Translations under genes and position numbers: made by a program
Notes under the pieces: model-generated
Databases searched by the model: none
What the model was told of the DNA's origin: nothing
The model's input: the letters and a program-made list of their open reading frames with translations, nothing else
In this document: one piece after another, positions 1 through 9,773 of the stretch
Layout of the letters: every line of letters starts with the position of its first letter
Numbering within the stretch: position 1 is the stretch's first letter
DNA from: an uncultured Cellvibrionales bacterium
GTDB lineage: Bacteria; Pseudomonadota; Gammaproteobacteria; Pseudomonadales; Cellvibrionaceae
Assembly: GCA_913050115.1 (NCBI GenBank)
Contig: CAJWZU010000013.1
Location: 1-56,243, forward strand
Length of the DNA: 56,243 nucleotides
Direction of reading: 5' to 3'

Positions 1-704
1 GACTAAACGCGGGAATTTAGATTAAACGCGGGATTCGGGTGTAATTGTTTAGGTACCTGAACGCTAATTTTCAAACTGCGACTATGGGGTTGTAAACACG
101 TGAGTAAACGCACAAAAAATATTCCTGTCCGAAACTTTTGACCGAAAATAAAAATGTTGATTCCAAAAAATTTTAGACCACATCGAAATTTTGCAAATAT
201 CATTGATTTTGCACCACTTTTTGGGAGATTTTTGTCACGGGCGATCAAAATCGCCTGAACTTAAGTTAGCTTAGTAACGTTATGCGATATCTGTGACTTT
301 AGCTTACGGTATTTACTGTGACTTTGTAAAAACAATACTAAAACTTCATGCATGTAAAATAGGGCCTTATAACTCCCATTATTCATAAGAATATAATCTA
401 TAGATACGGTGTCAAAAGCAACGTGTGATCGCCATTTTTCTGCTTACGACAGGCGAGCGTGACAAAAATCTCCAAAAAGTTGTGAAAATCCTGGAAGTTG
501 GACACTGTCGTAAACTCGTAAAAGCTGTGGAATTACCACAAACGTTGGCACGTGGTAAAAGATCTCACGTATTGTTGATGGAAACAAATTGTCATTATGT
601 TAGGACTTGAATTTCGAAGATTGCGTTGAGGACCTACAATTTCAAAGTCTGGAATTGTGGATTTGAAAAAGTGTACGCAAATTCTATAAAATGTATAAAA
701 ATTG
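1..704. other. AT-rich left edge, no convincing gene
   Basis: No gene is supported here; short open frames of 61–81 codons have no recognisable family or ribosome binding site. A 16-base sequence at 224–239 recurs in inverted orientation at 458–473, within longer diverged similarity (roughly 199–240 against 452–495). The segment TAAACGCGGGA occurs twice in the first 35 bases. Canonical relatives of the next gene carry an N-terminal zinc-binding domain that would fall within 500–704, but I cannot read it in any frame. Base composition matches the sugar genes to the right, not the main body of the contig. Confidence 0.4.
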
Positions 705-1697
705 ATGGAAAACCATTTTAAAGATTTTTTCAACCATGTGATGGATGATTATTTAAAAGACAAAGATGATCCTTTTGTGGTGGAAATTGGAAGTAATGAT
801 GGGATCATGTTGAAAAATTTTGCACAAAATGGGATTAGACATTTAGGAATTGAACCATCTGCTAATGTTGCGCAAGTAGCAATGGACCAGGGCATAAATA
901 CTATTGTAGAGTTTTTTGACAAATCATTAGCAGAAAAAATTGTGAGTGAACATGGTCAGGCGGATGCTTATATAGCAGCAAATGTCATGTGTCATATACC
1001 ATACATCAATTCTATTGTAGAAGGAATAAAAGTATTGTTAAAGCCTGATGGAATTGTAATGTTTGAGGATCCATATCTTGGTAATGTTGTTGAAAAAACC
1101 ACTTATGATCAAATATATGACGAACATACATTTTTATTTTCAGTACACTCGATTCAATATTTATTTAATCAATTTGATATGGAACTAATTGATGTAGAAC
1201 CTCAGGAGTCTCATGGTGGTTCTATGCGCTATGTGCTTGCTCATAGAGGGGCTAAACCGGTGAATCAAAATGTTCAAAAGCACCTAACCTTCGAATTGGA
1301 GCTAGGGATGACGGATCAAAAGACTTATACAAAGTTTAGCAAAAGCTGTGAACGATACCGAAATGATCTCATGAGTTTGTTGAATGATTTCAAATCTCAA
1401 GGAAAAACCATTGCCGGATATGCTGCTACATCTAAAAGCACCACTATTATTAACTACTGTGGTATTACAGCCGATCATCTTGACTGTATATATGATACTA
1501 CACCCATAAAGCAGGGCAAATTTAGTCCCGGTGCGCATATTCCCGTAAAACCCCATAGTGAATTCAAAGATAACTATCCTGATTATGCATTACTGTTTGG
1601 ATATAATCATGAAAAGGAGATTATGGCGAAAGAACAAGAATTTATGAACCAAGGCGGTAAATGGATTACTTATGTTCCAGAAGTGAAAATAATGTGA
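705..1697 (+). CDS. SAM-dependent sugar C-methyltransferase, N-terminally short
   Basis: Likely a deoxysugar C-methyltransferase of the TylCIII/NovU type, which methylates a dTDP-4-keto sugar. The class I SAM motif VVEIGSNDG lies near residues 24–32. The C-terminal Rossmann-like half carries the family signature [17 protein letters not shown] and ends in YVPEVKIM. Family members are usually about 400 residues, with an N-terminal cysteine-rich zinc-binding domain. This reading has 330 residues and starts where that domain should end, with an in-frame TAA just upstream (696–698). Either a frameshift hides the N-terminus or the gene is truncated. TTG at 702 is an alternative start. Its TGA overlaps the ATG of the next gene by one base, so the two are probably co-translated. 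AT-rich codon use differs from genes beyond 4.1 kb. Confidence 0.8.
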   Translation: MENHFKDFFNHVMDDYLKDKDDPFVVEIGSNDGIMLKNFAQNGIRHLGIEPSANVAQVAMDQGINTIVEFFDKSLAEKIVSEHGQADAYIAANVMCHIPYINSIVEGIKVLLKPDGIVMFEDPYLGNVVEKTTYDQIYDEHTFLFSVHSIQYLFNQFDMELIDVEPQESHGGSMRYVLAHRGAKPVNQNVQKHLTFELELGMTDQKTYTKFSKSCERYRNDLMSLLNDFKSQGKTIAGYAATSKSTTIINYCGITADHLDCIYDTTPIKQGKFSPGAHIPVKPHSEFKDNYPDYALLFGYNHEKEIMAKEQEFMNQGGKWITYVPEVKIM

Positions 1698-2791
1698 TGA
1701 TTCCCTGTGCCAACCCTAAAGCACAATACCTGTCTTATCGGGATGATATAAATTCAGCAATTCAGCGTGTGTTGGATAGCGGTTGGTATGTTTTGGGTGA
1801 AGAAGTAACTCGATTTGAAAAGGAATTTGCCCAATTCAATACTGTATCTCACGCCGTGGGTGTAGGCAGCGGGACCGAGGCATTACACATTGCACTTCGT
1901 GCTTTAGATATTGGTCAAGGCGATGAAGTAATTACAACCGCTCATACGGCTGTAGCTACAGCATCTGCCATTGATTTGGCAGGCGCAAAGCCAATATTTG
2001 TTGATATTGAACCTGACTTTTTCACAATTGATCCAGATTTGATTGAAGATGCTATCACACCCAAAACAAAAGCAATTATTCCGGTGCATATTTATGGCCA
2101 GCCATGCAATATGGATGCCATTATGGAAATAGCCAATAAAAACAATTTTAAAGTAATTGAAGATTGTGCCCAGACTCATGGTGCAGAGTATAATGGAAAA
2201 CGTGTAGGCTCAATAGGTGATGTGGGCTGTTTTAGTTTTTATCCCACCAAAAACTTGGGTGCTATTGGGGATGGTGGCGCTTTAGTAACAAATGATGATC
2301 AATTGGTAGAAAAAATAAAATTACTCAGAGAATACGGATGGAAAGAGCGGTATATCAGCAGTGCAGAAGGATGGAACAGTCGACTGGATGAAATGCAGGC
2401 AGCCATCCTGCGGGTCAAACTAAAAAATCTTAATAAGGATAATAATCTTCGCCGCCGACATTCAAAAAAATATAATGAGTTACTAAAAGACTTGCCTTTA
2501 GAATTACCAAAAACAAGGTCAAATAGTTCCCATGTGTTTCACTTGTTTGTGATAAAAATAGAACAAAGAAATAAGTTAAGGGATTATTTACAAAAAAATG
2601 GTGTGAATACAACCATTCAATATCCGGTTCCTGTCCATAAGCAGAAATATTTTCAAAAAATGTGTAGTGAGAAATCCTTACCAGTGACAGAACAAGTAGC
2701 AAAAAACATACTATCTATACCCATGTATCCGGAATTGGAAGAAAAAGAAATAAATAAAGTATCAAATAAATTAAAGGACTATTTTTCGTGA
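1697..2791 (+). CDS. DegT/DnrJ/EryC1-family sugar aminotransferase
   Basis: A PLP-dependent transaminase that should convert a dTDP-keto sugar to an amino sugar. The fold is aspartate-aminotransferase-like and the length (364 aa) is normal for the family. The Schiff-base lysine is K185 in [13 protein letters not shown], and [11 protein letters not shown] near residues 53–63 is the phosphate-binding segment. I chose ATG 1697 because it overlaps the preceding stop as TGATG; an in-frame ATG at 1661 would run 37 bases into the methyltransferase. Its own stop overlaps the next GTG start by four bases. Together with the neighbours this implies a branched or amino deoxysugar pathway for surface polysaccharide. 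The exact substrate cannot be told; FdtB/QdtB/TylB-like activity is possible. Confidence 0.88.
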   Translation: MIPCANPKAQYLSYRDDINSAIQRVLDSGWYVLGEEVTRFEKEFAQFNTVSHAVGVGSGTEALHIALRALDIGQGDEVITTAHTAVATASAIDLAGAKPIFVDIEPDFFTIDPDLIEDAITPKTKAIIPVHIYGQPCNMDAIMEIANKNNFKVIEDCAQTHGAEYNGKRVGSIGDVGCFSFYPTKNLGAIGDGGALVTNDDQLVEKIKLLREYGWKERYISSAEGWNSRLDEMQAAILRVKLKNLNKDNNLRRRHSKKYNELLKDLPLELPKTRSNSSHVFHLFVIKIEQRNKLRDYLQKNGVNTTIQYPVPVHKQKYFQKMCSEKSLPVTEQVAKNILSIPMYPELEEKEINKVSNKLKDYFS

Positions 2792-3225
2792 TTGATGGTG
2801 TTAAAATAATTAACCTGACAACTCACGAAGATGAGCGCGGGTCTTTCCGAGAGGTTTTTCGCTTCCCTGAACAGTTTCAGGGGATTCCCATAGGGCAGTT
2901 AAGCCATTCTCGGGTGAATGAAGGGGTCATTAAATCCTGGCATGGGCACGTATATCAGTCCCAGTGGAATTATGTGGTATCGGGGCAAATTAAGGTGGCC
3001 TTGTACGATGATAGGAAAGATTCTTCAACATATAAAAAGACAATAGAGTTTATTGTTGGTGATGAAGTCGAATCAATTGCATATTTTTTCCCGCCGGGTG
3101 TTCTGCATGGATACAATTGCATACAAGGTCCCATGCATATTATTTATGTTACGTCGGGAGTGTATGATCTAGAAGATGAAATACGCAAGTCTAATAAAGA
3201 ACTGAATACTGATTATACATGGTAG
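2788..3225 (+). CDS. RmlC-like dTDP-sugar 3,5-epimerase (cupin)
   Basis: A 145-residue single-domain cupin resembling dTDP-4-dehydrorhamnose 3,5-epimerases. It has the early [10 protein letters not shown] strand, a [21 protein letters not shown] core where RmlC has its histidine and substrate-contacting residues, and [10 protein letters not shown] in the second half of the barrel. It is shorter than standard RmlC (about 180 aa) and may be one of the smaller relatives that epimerise a single position. The GTG start overlaps the upstream TGA (GTGA), indicating translational coupling. Its TAG overlaps the start of the following SDR gene by seven bases. Function within the sugar pathway is inferred from family and neighbours. 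Confidence 0.75.
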   Translation: MIDGVKIINLTTHEDERGSFREVFRFPEQFQGIPIGQLSHSRVNEGVIKSWHGHVYQSQWNYVVSGQIKVALYDDRKDSSTYKKTIEFIVGDEVESIAYFFPPGVLHGYNCIQGPMHIIYVTSGVYDLEDEIRKSNKELNTDYTW

Positions 3226-4010
3226 CAAAGAAGCAATCGTCATTAACTGAATTTTATCATAACAAACGTATCCTGATCACCGGTGCTTCCGGTTACATCG
3301 CTTGGAATCTTATCAGACAACTAGCAGAATATAACTGCACGCTTGTTTGTTTTTCTAGATCAGCTGATATAATTGAAAGGGAAAAAGGGGATGCAAACTT
3401 TGAATTTATCGTGGCCAATTATCAAGATGAAGTTGCATGGAAAAAAGCAGTAAAAAATGTTGATATCGTTTATCACTTGGCGTCACAGACAAGTGTATAC
3501 GAGGCAGAAAAGGATCCATTGGCAGATTATGAAGCGAATGTCAAGCCCATACAGTTGTTGCTTGATGCCTGCAGAAAAGAGGAAACCTGTCCAATCATTG
3601 TTTTTTCAGGCACGTCAACCCAGTGCGGAATGCCAAAAAAACTGCCTGTGGATGAAAATGTGGTTGATGATCCCATAACAACGTACGATTTTCATAAACT
3701 GCAGGCAGAACGCTGGCTGAAGTTTTATACTCGGCAGGGATGGGTGAGAAGTGTGTCATTAAGGTTGACAAATGTATATGGACCTGGACCAAAAAGTAGT
3801 AGCAACGATAGAGGTATCCTAAATCTGATGATCAAGAGGGCTCTTAATGGAGAAGAGCTCACCATTTATGGTACAGGGAAATATATTAGAGATTACATCT
3901 ATATTGATGATATTGTTTCAGGTATTTATAACTCATTAGATTTGAAAAAGAAATTTGGTATCTATAATCTTGGAAATAATGAAACTGAGGAGACAGAAGA
4001 AGGTGTTTAA
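3219..4010 (+). CDS. NAD-dependent sugar epimerase/dehydratase, C-terminally truncated
   Basis: An extended short-chain dehydrogenase acting on nucleotide sugars. Visible are TGASGYIA (residues 21–28, NAD binding, with Ala where the last Gly usually sits), FSGTSTQ carrying the catalytic serine, Y156xxxK160 in YDFHK, and the family motif [10 protein letters not shown]. The protein should run to about 300–320 residues. After NLGNNET, where a helical C-terminal substrate domain normally begins, it changes to a short acidic tail and stops at 263 residues. The break coincides with the composition change at about 4.0 kb, so the 3' end has probably been replaced by unrelated sequence. Start ATG 3219 overlaps the cupin stop. 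Confidence 0.8.
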   Translation: MVAKKQSSLTEFYHNKRILITGASGYIAWNLIRQLAEYNCTLVCFSRSADIIEREKGDANFEFIVANYQDEVAWKKAVKNVDIVYHLASQTSVYEAEKDPLADYEANVKPIQLLLDACRKEETCPIIVFSGTSTQCGMPKKLPVDENVVDDPITTYDFHKLQAERWLKFYTRQGWVRSVSLRLTNVYGPGPKSSSNDRGILNLMIKRALNGEELTIYGTGKYIRDYIYIDDIVSGIYNSLDLKKKFGIYNLGNNETEETEEGV

Positions 4011-6994
4011 AAACGAGATTTATCAATATATGACAAAATAAAAACTAAAATGTCCATGTCAATAAAGTCAACACAAATAATTCCACCCATATCACGAAGT
4101 CTGAGCTGGCGAGCAACTTCTTTAACATCAAACACTTCGATCTGGTCACCGACCTTAACGTCATAGTTCTTCACGCCGATACCACACTCGGTACCATTGC
4201 GAACGTCATTGACGTCATCTTTAAAGCGACGCAGAGATTCCAGCTCACCCTCGAAGATCACTACATTGTCACGCAATACACGAATAGGCTTGTTGCGGTA
4301 AACCGTACCTTCAACCACCATACAGCCGGCCACTTGACCAAACTTAGGCGAACTAAAGACTTCACGCACATTGGCGATACCAACAATTTCTTCGACACGC
4401 TCAGGATCCAGCATGCCCGACAGAGCCGCTTTCACATCGTCTAGCAGTTGATAGATGATGCTGTAGTAGCGAATGTCAACGGCTTCTTTCTCGGCCAGAG
4501 CGCGAGTTTCGGCACCGGCGCGAACATTGAAGCCCACCACAATGGCGCCAGCACTGGCGGCCAAGTTGATGTCGTTATCGGTAATACCACCCACGCCAGA
4601 GGAGATCACATTCACTTGAACTTCGTCGTTACCCAGTTCGAGCAGTGAGGCCTGAATCGCTTCCATGGAACCGCGCACATCGGACTTGACCACAACAGGA
4701 AGTACTTTCTTCTGGTCGGCGCCCATGTCGGCAAACATGTTTTCAAGCTTAGCGGCCTGTTGGCGACGCATGAAGTCTTCACGTGCCGTAATAGCACGAT
4801 GCTCCGCGATCTCACGGGCCTTGCGCTCATCGGAAATAACAACAAAGTCATCACCGGCATTAGGCGCAACATCCAAACCTAGAATTTCGACAGGAGTTGA
4901 AGGTCCCGCAGTGTCTACCTTTTGGCCTGTTTCATCGACCATCGCACGGACACGGCCTGAGCTCTCGCCAGCCAGCAATACGTCGGCACGGTTCAAAGTA
5001 CCGCTCTGCACCAGAATGGTGGCTACCACACCGCGACCTTTGTCGACGCGAGATTCAATGACCACACCTTTAGCAGGAACATCGGCGATCGCCTTCAATT
5101 CCAGCAATTCGGCCTGCAAAGATATAGCTTCTAACAGCTCATCAATACCTTGGCCGGAATGTGCAGACACCTGAATAAACTGAGTATCACCACCCCAATC
5201 TTCGGGTACAACACCTTTAGCCACCAGCTCGTTTTTAACGCGATCTGGATCAGCAGTTTCTTTGTCGCATTTATTAATAGCAACAACCATCGGCACGCCT
5301 GCGGCCTTAGAATGCAAGATCGCTTCCTCGGTCTGCGGCATAACACCATCATCAGCCGCCACCACCAGAATAACGACGTCGGTACACTGAGCACCGCGAG
5401 CACGCATAGCGGTAAAGGCCGCGTGTCCCGGAGTATCTAGGAACGCAATCTCGCCCTGATTGGTCTTAACGCGATAGGCGCCAATATGCTGGGTAATGCC
5501 GCCGGCTTCGCCAGAGGTCACCTTAGTTTCGCGAATATAGTCGAGCAGCGACGTCTTACCGTGGTCAACGTGACCCATAACGGTAACAACCGGCGCACGA
5601 GTGACCATCTCACCTTCAACCGCAGTGTCCTGCTCAAGCTGTTCTTCAACGGCGTTTTCGCTGCGAATCTTGAAGCTGTGATCAGTCTCTTCAACAATTA
5701 ACTGTGAGGTCTCGATGTCCAGCGGCTGATTCATGGTCGCCATGACGCCCATTTTCATCAAGCTTTTAACAATTGAGCCGGCCTTAATAGCCATACCCTG
5801 AGCCAGTTCAGAAACAGTCATACCCTCAAATATCTCAACTTCATGAGTAATTTGATCGGTTGGCTTCTTGAATCCGTGCTTGTTGTTCATCTTGGCAATA
5901 GCACGGAAAGACTTATGCTTGCGCTTGTCTTCCCAGAGATCGTCTTTGATGTTCAATAAGTCTTTCTTGTTGCCCTTCTTCTTGCCACCCGCTCCACGAC
6001 TAGCCGGCTTTTTCTTAGCCGTTAGTTCTTCGCGACCACCGCCAGCAGGCGCTGCTGCATTACGGAAAGCGTGCGGAGTCTTGGTTTTGGGCTTAGCTTT
6101 GTCAGCGTCGGTTGTGGCTGTATTCGCCGCCGGCTTGGCTGCAGTTTTAGCGGTGGTTTTGGCCGCGGTTTTAGGCGCAGCTTTTTCTGCTTTTTCGGCT
6201 TTTTCTGCGGCAATACGTGCGGCCTGTCTAACAGCCTTGTCTTCTTCTTCCTGACGCTTCTCTTCGGCCTTGGCCTTGAGTTTAGCGGCTTGAGCGGCTT
6301 TTCTCTTCGCTTCTTCAGCTTTGCGGCGCAAAATAGCGGCCTGACGCATAGCTTCCACGTCATCGGCATAAGAACGCTGTATTGGCGGTTCTACAGCTTT
6401 GTTTTCTTTCTCGGCTTTAGCCTTGGCTGCAGCATCGGCTTTGGCGTCAGCTTCGCGATGTGCTTTTTCATTTGCCTTAGCTTTAGCTTCGGCTTTAGCG
6501 GCCGTAGCCTCAGCTTCTTTAGCGGCCGCTTCGGCCTTATCTGCTTTCTTGGCTTGAGCGTCTTCCACAGCTTTGGCTTCGTCCAAAGCTTTTTGGTTGG
6601 CCGCTGCAATCACTGCCGCCGCTGCCGCTTCCGCTGCTTCGGCCGCAACTTCAGCAGCGGTTGCTTCTACAGCTGCCGCCTCTTCTGCCTGCACTTCAGC
6701 ATCGTCGCGCTTTACATACGTGCGCTTCTTGCGAACTTCAACATTCACAGTCTTACGGCCTGAGCCCGCTTTCAAAGTGCTGGTAGTTTTGCGTTTTAGG
6801 GTGATTTTACCCTTTTCTGCAGGTACTTCACCGTGGCTGTTCTTTAAGAAGGTCAGCAGAGTCTGCTTTTCTTCGTCGGATACAGCGGCGTCGGCGCTGG
6901 ATTGCTTTAATCCCGCGTCTTTCATTTGCTTCAACAGGCGCTCTACCGGGGCACCTACTGACTTGGCGAGTTCTGTTACTGTTACTTCAGCCAT
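4007..6994 (-). CDS. infB: Translation initiation factor IF-2 with abnormal C-terminal extension
   Basis: The GTPase that brings initiator tRNA to the 30S subunit. Order: IF2-N module (residues 1–50), a long Ala/Lys/Glu-rich probable coiled-coil region (about 60–330), a second IF2-N (about 385–435), then the G domain with GHVDHGKT at 474–481, DTPGH, NKCD and SAHSGQG, and the C1/C2 domains. The family normally ends at ...EVARQL, which is residue 964 here. The frame runs 31 residues further into RNase E/G-like and unrelated sequence before stopping at 4007, so the genuine gene is about 4103–6994 plus a lost stop codon. ATG 6994 has a GAGGAAT ribosome site. It lies 28 bases after nusA in the usual operon; rbfA, expected next, is missing. 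Confidence 0.93.
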   Translation of the reverse strand: MAEVTVTELAKSVGAPVERLLKQMKDAGLKQSSADAAVSDEEKQTLLTFLKNSHGEVPAEKGKITLKRKTTSTLKAGSGRKTVNVEVRKKRTYVKRDDAEVQAEEAAAVEATAAEVAAEAAEAAAAAVIAAANQKALDEAKAVEDAQAKKADKAEAAAKEAEATAAKAEAKAKANEKAHREADAKADAAAKAKAEKENKAVEPPIQRSYADDVEAMRQAAILRRKAEEAKRKAAQAAKLKAKAEEKRQEEEDKAVRQAARIAAEKAEKAEKAAPKTAAKTTAKTAAKPAANTATTDADKAKPKTKTPHAFRNAAAPAGGGREELTAKKKPASRGAGGKKKGNKKDLLNIKDDLWEDKRKHKSFRAIAKMNNKHGFKKPTDQITHEVEIFEGMTVSELAQGMAIKAGSIVKSLMKMGVMATMNQPLDIETSQLIVEETDHSFKIRSENAVEEQLEQDTAVEGEMVTRAPVVTVMGHVDHGKTSLLDYIRETKVTSGEAGGITQHIGAYRVKTNQGEIAFLDTPGHAAFTAMRARGAQCTDVVILVVAADDGVMPQTEEAILHSKAAGVPMVVAINKCDKETADPDRVKNELVAKGVVPEDWGGDTQFIQVSAHSGQGIDELLEAISLQAELLELKAIADVPAKGVVIESRVDKGRGVVATILVQSGTLNRADVLLAGESSGRVRAMVDETGQKVDTAGPSTPVEILGLDVAPNAGDDFVVISDERKAREIAEHRAITAREDFMRRQQAAKLENMFADMGADQKKVLPVVVKSDVRGSMEAIQASLLELGNDEVQVNVISSGVGGITDNDINLAASAGAIVVGFNVRAGAETRALAEKEAVDIRYYSIIYQLLDDVKAALSGMLDPERVEEIVGIANVREVFSSPKFGQVAGCMVVEGTVYRNKPIRVLRDNVVIFEGELESLRRFKDDVNDVRNGTECGIGVKNYDVKVGDQIEVFDVKEVARQLRLRDMGGIICVDFIDMDILVFILSYIDKSRF
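4052..4120 (-). pseudogene. RNase E/G core fragment fused to the infB 3' end
   Basis: On the minus strand the last canonical IF2 residues (KEVARQL, ending at 4103) run straight on into [17 protein letters not shown]. This matches the highly conserved RNase E/G segment usually written [20 protein letters not shown]. The shared letters ARQL sit exactly at the joint, so the two genes are spliced through short local similarity. The RNase part is AT-rich like the left 4 kb, and homology fades after FIDMD, before the stop at 4007. Only about 20 codons of the RNase are present. It is best read as a junction scar, not a functional fusion. Confidence 0.72.
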
Positions 6995-7022
6995 CTTAAT
7001 TCCTCAGTCGTAGATCCGGGTA

Positions 7023-8534
7023 TTACACTGCGTCACCGGTGGTTTCTTCAGCGGCGAACCAAGGTTCACGCGCTTTCATAATCAGCGCTGCAGCGCGCTC
7101 TGGGTCGAGACCTTCAACGTCCAGCAAGTCATCAACAGCCTGCTCAGCTAGGTCTTCCATAGTAATAATGCCCTTGCTGGCCAATACAAAGGCCAGATGC
7201 TTATCCATGCCCTCCATTGTCAACAGGTCTTCTGCTGGCTCGGTATTTTCCAGCTTTTCTTCGCCAGCCAGAGCCTGTGTCAGCAGTGCATCTTTCGCAC
7301 GCGAGCGTAGCTCTTCGGCCATATCTTCATCAAAGCCATCAATTGCCAGCATTTCTTCAAGCGGCACGTAAGCGACCTCTTCAAGACCGGTAAAACCTTC
7401 TTCAACCAGAATTTCAGCCATCTCTTGATCGACATCGAGCGCCAACATAAAGGTCTCAATGCTATTGCCAGATTCCTGCTGCTGCTTGCCCTGCCAGTCT
7501 TCAACACTCATGACGTTGACGGTCCAGCCGGTTAGCTCTGAAGCCAGACGTACATTTTGACCGCCGCGACCAATGGCCATAGCCAAAGTTTCGTTATTGA
7601 CCGCAACATCCATAGAGTTACTGTCTTCGTCAACCACGATAGATTCAATTTCGGCCGGCGCCATGGCATTGATCACAAACTGGGCCGGATTATCATCCCA
7701 AAGAATGATATCAACCCGCTCATTGCCTAGCTCATTAGATACTGCCTGTACCCGCGCTCCGCGCATACCGACACAGGCGCCAATAGGATCGATGCGGCCG
7801 TCATTAGTAGTCACGGCGATTTTGGCACGTGAACCAGGGTCACGAGCAGCACCTTTAATTTGGATGATTTCTTCAGAAATTTCCGGCACTTCAATTTTAA
7901 ACAACTCAACCAGCATCTCTGAACAGGCGCGGCTCAAAAACAACTGCGGACCGCGCTGTTCATGCCGAACATCCTGCAAGAAGGAGCGCACACGGTCGCC
8001 CATGCGGAATATCTCACGCCCAACTAGCTCGCTGCGAGGCAACAAACCCTCGGTATTATTGCCTAGATCAACAATAACATTGTCGCGAGTTACCTTCTTA
8101 ACGGTGCCGTTAATCAGCTCGCCGACGCGATCTTTATAATCTTCAACCATCTTGGCGCGCTCAGCTTCACGCACCTTTTGTACAATTACTTGCTTGGCGG
8201 TTTGGGCGGCAATGCGGCCAAAACCAACATTCTCTACTTGCTCTTCAAAGACATCGCCGACCACCAGACTTTCGTCTTTTTCGTGTGCCTCTTCCAGCGT
8301 AAACTGGGTACCGAGAAGCGCCATAACATCATCGGCCATAACTTCCCAGCTACGATGCGTCATATAGTCGCCCGTCTCGCGGTCAATAACCACAGAGATG
8401 GTGGAATCTTCATCGGTGTAGCGTTTTTTTGTTGCAGTGGCCAGTGCCAGCTCAATTGCCTCGAAGATGATGCCTTTATCGACACCTTTCTCGTTGGAAA
8501 CGGCATCTGCAACCAGTAAAATTTCTTTGCTCAT
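7023..8534 (-). CDS. nusA: Transcription termination/antitermination protein NusA
   Basis: An RNA polymerase-associated factor controlling pausing, intrinsic termination and antitermination. The 503-residue length is right for gammaproteobacteria. In order: an N-terminal polymerase-binding domain (1–125), an S1 domain (about 135–200, with VTRDNVIVDLGNNTEGLLPRSE), tandem KH domains (about 205–345, with CVGMRGARVQAV and GRGGQNVRLAS), and two C-terminal helix-hairpin-helix acidic repeats (about 365–420 and 440–495) typical of the gammaproteobacterial form. It starts at ATG 8534, 26 bases downstream of rimP, and is followed 28 bases later by infB, so the three form one transcription unit. Confidence 0.97.
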   Translation of the reverse strand: MSKEILLVADAVSNEKGVDKGIIFEAIELALATATKKRYTDEDSTISVVIDRETGDYMTHRSWEVMADDVMALLGTQFTLEEAHEKDESLVVGDVFEEQVENVGFGRIAAQTAKQVIVQKVREAERAKMVEDYKDRVGELINGTVKKVTRDNVIVDLGNNTEGLLPRSELVGREIFRMGDRVRSFLQDVRHEQRGPQLFLSRACSEMLVELFKIEVPEISEEIIQIKGAARDPGSRAKIAVTTNDGRIDPIGACVGMRGARVQAVSNELGNERVDIILWDDNPAQFVINAMAPAEIESIVVDEDSNSMDVAVNNETLAMAIGRGGQNVRLASELTGWTVNVMSVEDWQGKQQQESGNSIETFMLALDVDQEMAEILVEEGFTGLEEVAYVPLEEMLAIDGFDEDMAEELRSRAKDALLTQALAGEEKLENTEPAEDLLTMEGMDKHLAFVLASKGIITMEDLAEQAVDDLLDVEGLDPERAAALIMKAREPWFAAEETTGDAV

Positions 8535-8560
8535 AAGTGTGCCTCGTACATATTCAACCG

Positions 8561-9016
8561 TTAAAAGCGGGGAATAATGTTCGCCTTATCAATGGAACCA
8601 ATTGGTAGTAGAAACTCTTCTTTATCTACAACCACCACAACATCATCCGACTCTACTGCATTGAGTATGCCGGTAAATTTACGACGTCCCTCGAAGGGCA
8701 CGCGCAATTGAATTTTCACTTTTTCGCCAATATAACGCTGATACTGATCGAGTGAATAGAGCGCACGATCAGCACCTGGCGATGACACTTCGAGGGAATA
8801 CTCGCAGCTAATAGGATCTTCTACATCCATTACTGCACTGACCTGACGGCTGACATTGGCGCAGTCCTCAACCAAGATACCGTCTTCTTTATCAATAAAA
8901 AGACGCAGCGTGGCATGACGACCCTGCGTTAGATATTCAAGACCCCAGAGCTCACAGCCCATAGATTCTACAACTGGCTCGATTAGAGCGCGTAGTTCAT
9001 CGTGCTTTGACGCCAT
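8561..9016 (-). CDS. rimP: Ribosome maturation factor RimP
   Basis: A 151-residue protein assisting late 30S subunit maturation. Both expected domains are visible: the N-terminal alpha/beta domain with GCELWGLEY and [16 protein letters not shown], and a C-terminal SH3-like domain from about residue 85, after the family signature [11 protein letters not shown]. It is the first protein gene of the rimP–nusA–infB unit, with the initiator tRNA upstream as in E. coli. Its ribosome site AGAGAGGTG is directly joined to the conserved tail GTAGGTAAA of a structured repeat (9030–9139), which is therefore its 5' leader if transcribed from upstream. Confidence 0.96.
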   Translation of the reverse strand: MASKHDELRALIEPVVESMGCELWGLEYLTQGRHATLRLFIDKEDGILVEDCANVSRQVSAVMDVEDPISCEYSLEVSSPGADRALYSLDQYQRYIGEKVKIQLRVPFEGRRKFTGILNAVESDDVVVVVDKEEFLLPIGSIDKANIIPRF

Positions 9017-9029
9017 TCGGCAATCACCT

Positions 9030-9139
9030 CTCTTTACCTACTGTTTAAAATTTTCGTGCCAGAATATTTTAAACAGTGCACCGTAGGTACTGGCGCAAAT
9101 GTGTGAATTTTCTGGTACTTACGATGCTACCGCTGGCTC
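9030..9139 (-). repeat. Two-hairpin intergenic element, copy A (rimP leader)
   Basis: On the minus strand this reads as two hairpins. HP1 has outer arms GTACTTACG-complement at 9115–9123 and 9082–9090 (8 of 9 paired), an internal loop containing CAG and GCGCCA, a short AT inner stem and the loop TCACAC (9101–9106). HP2 has 11 perfectly paired bases (arms 9066–9076 and 9041–9051, CTGTTTAAAAT). The tail GTAGGTAAAGAG then leads into the rimP ribosome site. Copies B (45401–45509) and C (46871–46974) share the loop, the CGCCAG segment and the tail but have different stem sequences. The known rimP leader family is a possible relation that I cannot test here. Confidence 0.75.
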
Positions 9140-9183
9140 ATGGCCGCGGCCACACACCCTGTGCGGCATTTATTAACAGGCAC

Positions 9184-9204
9184 AAAAAATGGGCCCGAGG
9201 CCCA
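9184..9204 (-). terminator. Rho-independent terminator
   Basis: On the minus strand, TGGGCC and GGCCCA flank a short loop and are followed by seven Ts. It lies between the tRNA-fMet gene and rimP and would end or attenuate transcription from the tRNA promoter. Confidence 0.65.
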
Positions 9205-9286
9205 TCCTACTGATACCGCCGCAGGCCTCTGCGACTACTGTCCACCGAGCAAAACACCTCGGCCACTTGTCGCGAGCGACAAATAC

Positions 9287-9313
9287 AAAAAAACCCCATA
9301 AAGGGGCTTTTTC
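9287..9313 (-). terminator. Rho-independent terminator after tRNA-fMet
   Basis: CCCC and GGGG arms around ATAAA are flanked by A and T runs on both sides, so it could act in either direction. On the minus strand GGGG is followed by seven Ts, 64 bases past the tRNA 3' end. With 9184–9204 this gives two consecutive terminator-like hairpins before rimP. Confidence 0.7.
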
Positions 9314-9376
9314 ATGACACTGCGACTTCTCGCAACATCCCGATACCGAAAAGTAACTTTCGTTATCGTTTAAATT

Positions 9377-9453
<77 letters not shown>

Positions 9454-9490
9454 CCAGATCTCAACAGCGCTTAGCTAACTGAGGCCGCGG

Positions 9491-9519
9491 ATTATAGGGA
9501 CGACACCAGTAGAGGTCAA
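9491..9519 (-). promoter_or_regulatory. Sigma-70 promoter of tRNA-fMet
   Basis: On the minus strand, TTGACC at 9514–9519 and TATAAT at 9491–9496 are separated by 17 bases. The predicted start is about 30 bases upstream of the tRNA 5' end. This is the best-matched promoter in this block. Confidence 0.85.
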
Positions 9520-9565
9520 TAGATATGATGTTTTATTTTCTCTACAGCCATAATCGATCTCTTTA

Positions 9566-9745
9566 TCACACCACCCCATGCCAGCGCGCTATAGCAAAGC
9601 TCAATAGGCTTAAGCAAGTTAGCACCGCGACCACAACCGCCAGCAATAACAACGGACGAAAAGGCTTGTGGTCTAAAGCATAAGTACCGCGAGACAATAC
9701 TGCATCGACACGAGATTGATCTACATCTGATAATTCAGTATTCAT
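9566..9745 (-). CDS. DUF3094-like small membrane protein
   Basis: A 59-codon gene. The polar N-terminus (MNTELSDVDQSRVDAVLSRG) is followed by a basic KPFRP segment and one hydrophobic span (about residues 31–51), ending soon after. This layout, including DQxRVDxxLxRG and KPFRP before the helix, fits the uncharacterised gammaproteobacterial DUF3094 family. It would be a single-pass inner-membrane peptide of unknown role. It begins 28 bases after the acyl-CoA dehydrogenase stop, so it is probably co-transcribed. The family assignment is from memory of the pattern. Confidence 0.7.
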   Translation of the reverse strand: MNTELSDVDQSRVDAVLSRGTYALDHKPFRPLLLLAVVVAVLTCLSLLSFAIARWHGVV

Positions 9746-9773
9746 AGTGATGCATCACTGTTGATAAGCTGGG

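Noticed and set aside
3-248. 81-codon minus-strand frame at the left edge
   Set aside because: Low-complexity Phe/Lys/Ile composition expected from AT-rich DNA; only a short repeated segment is shared with 452–495.
4007-4102. Functional IF2–RNase E fusion protein
   Set aside because: Only about 20 residues of the RNase core are present, with no catalytic domain, and the composition changes at the joint; a junction scar is simpler.
6071-6763. Long plus-strand frame opposite infB (230 codons)
   Set aside because: It is the shadow of the Ala/Lys/Glu-rich coiled-coil part of IF2; composition is low-complexity Phe/Gly/Ser and no ribosome site or family fits.
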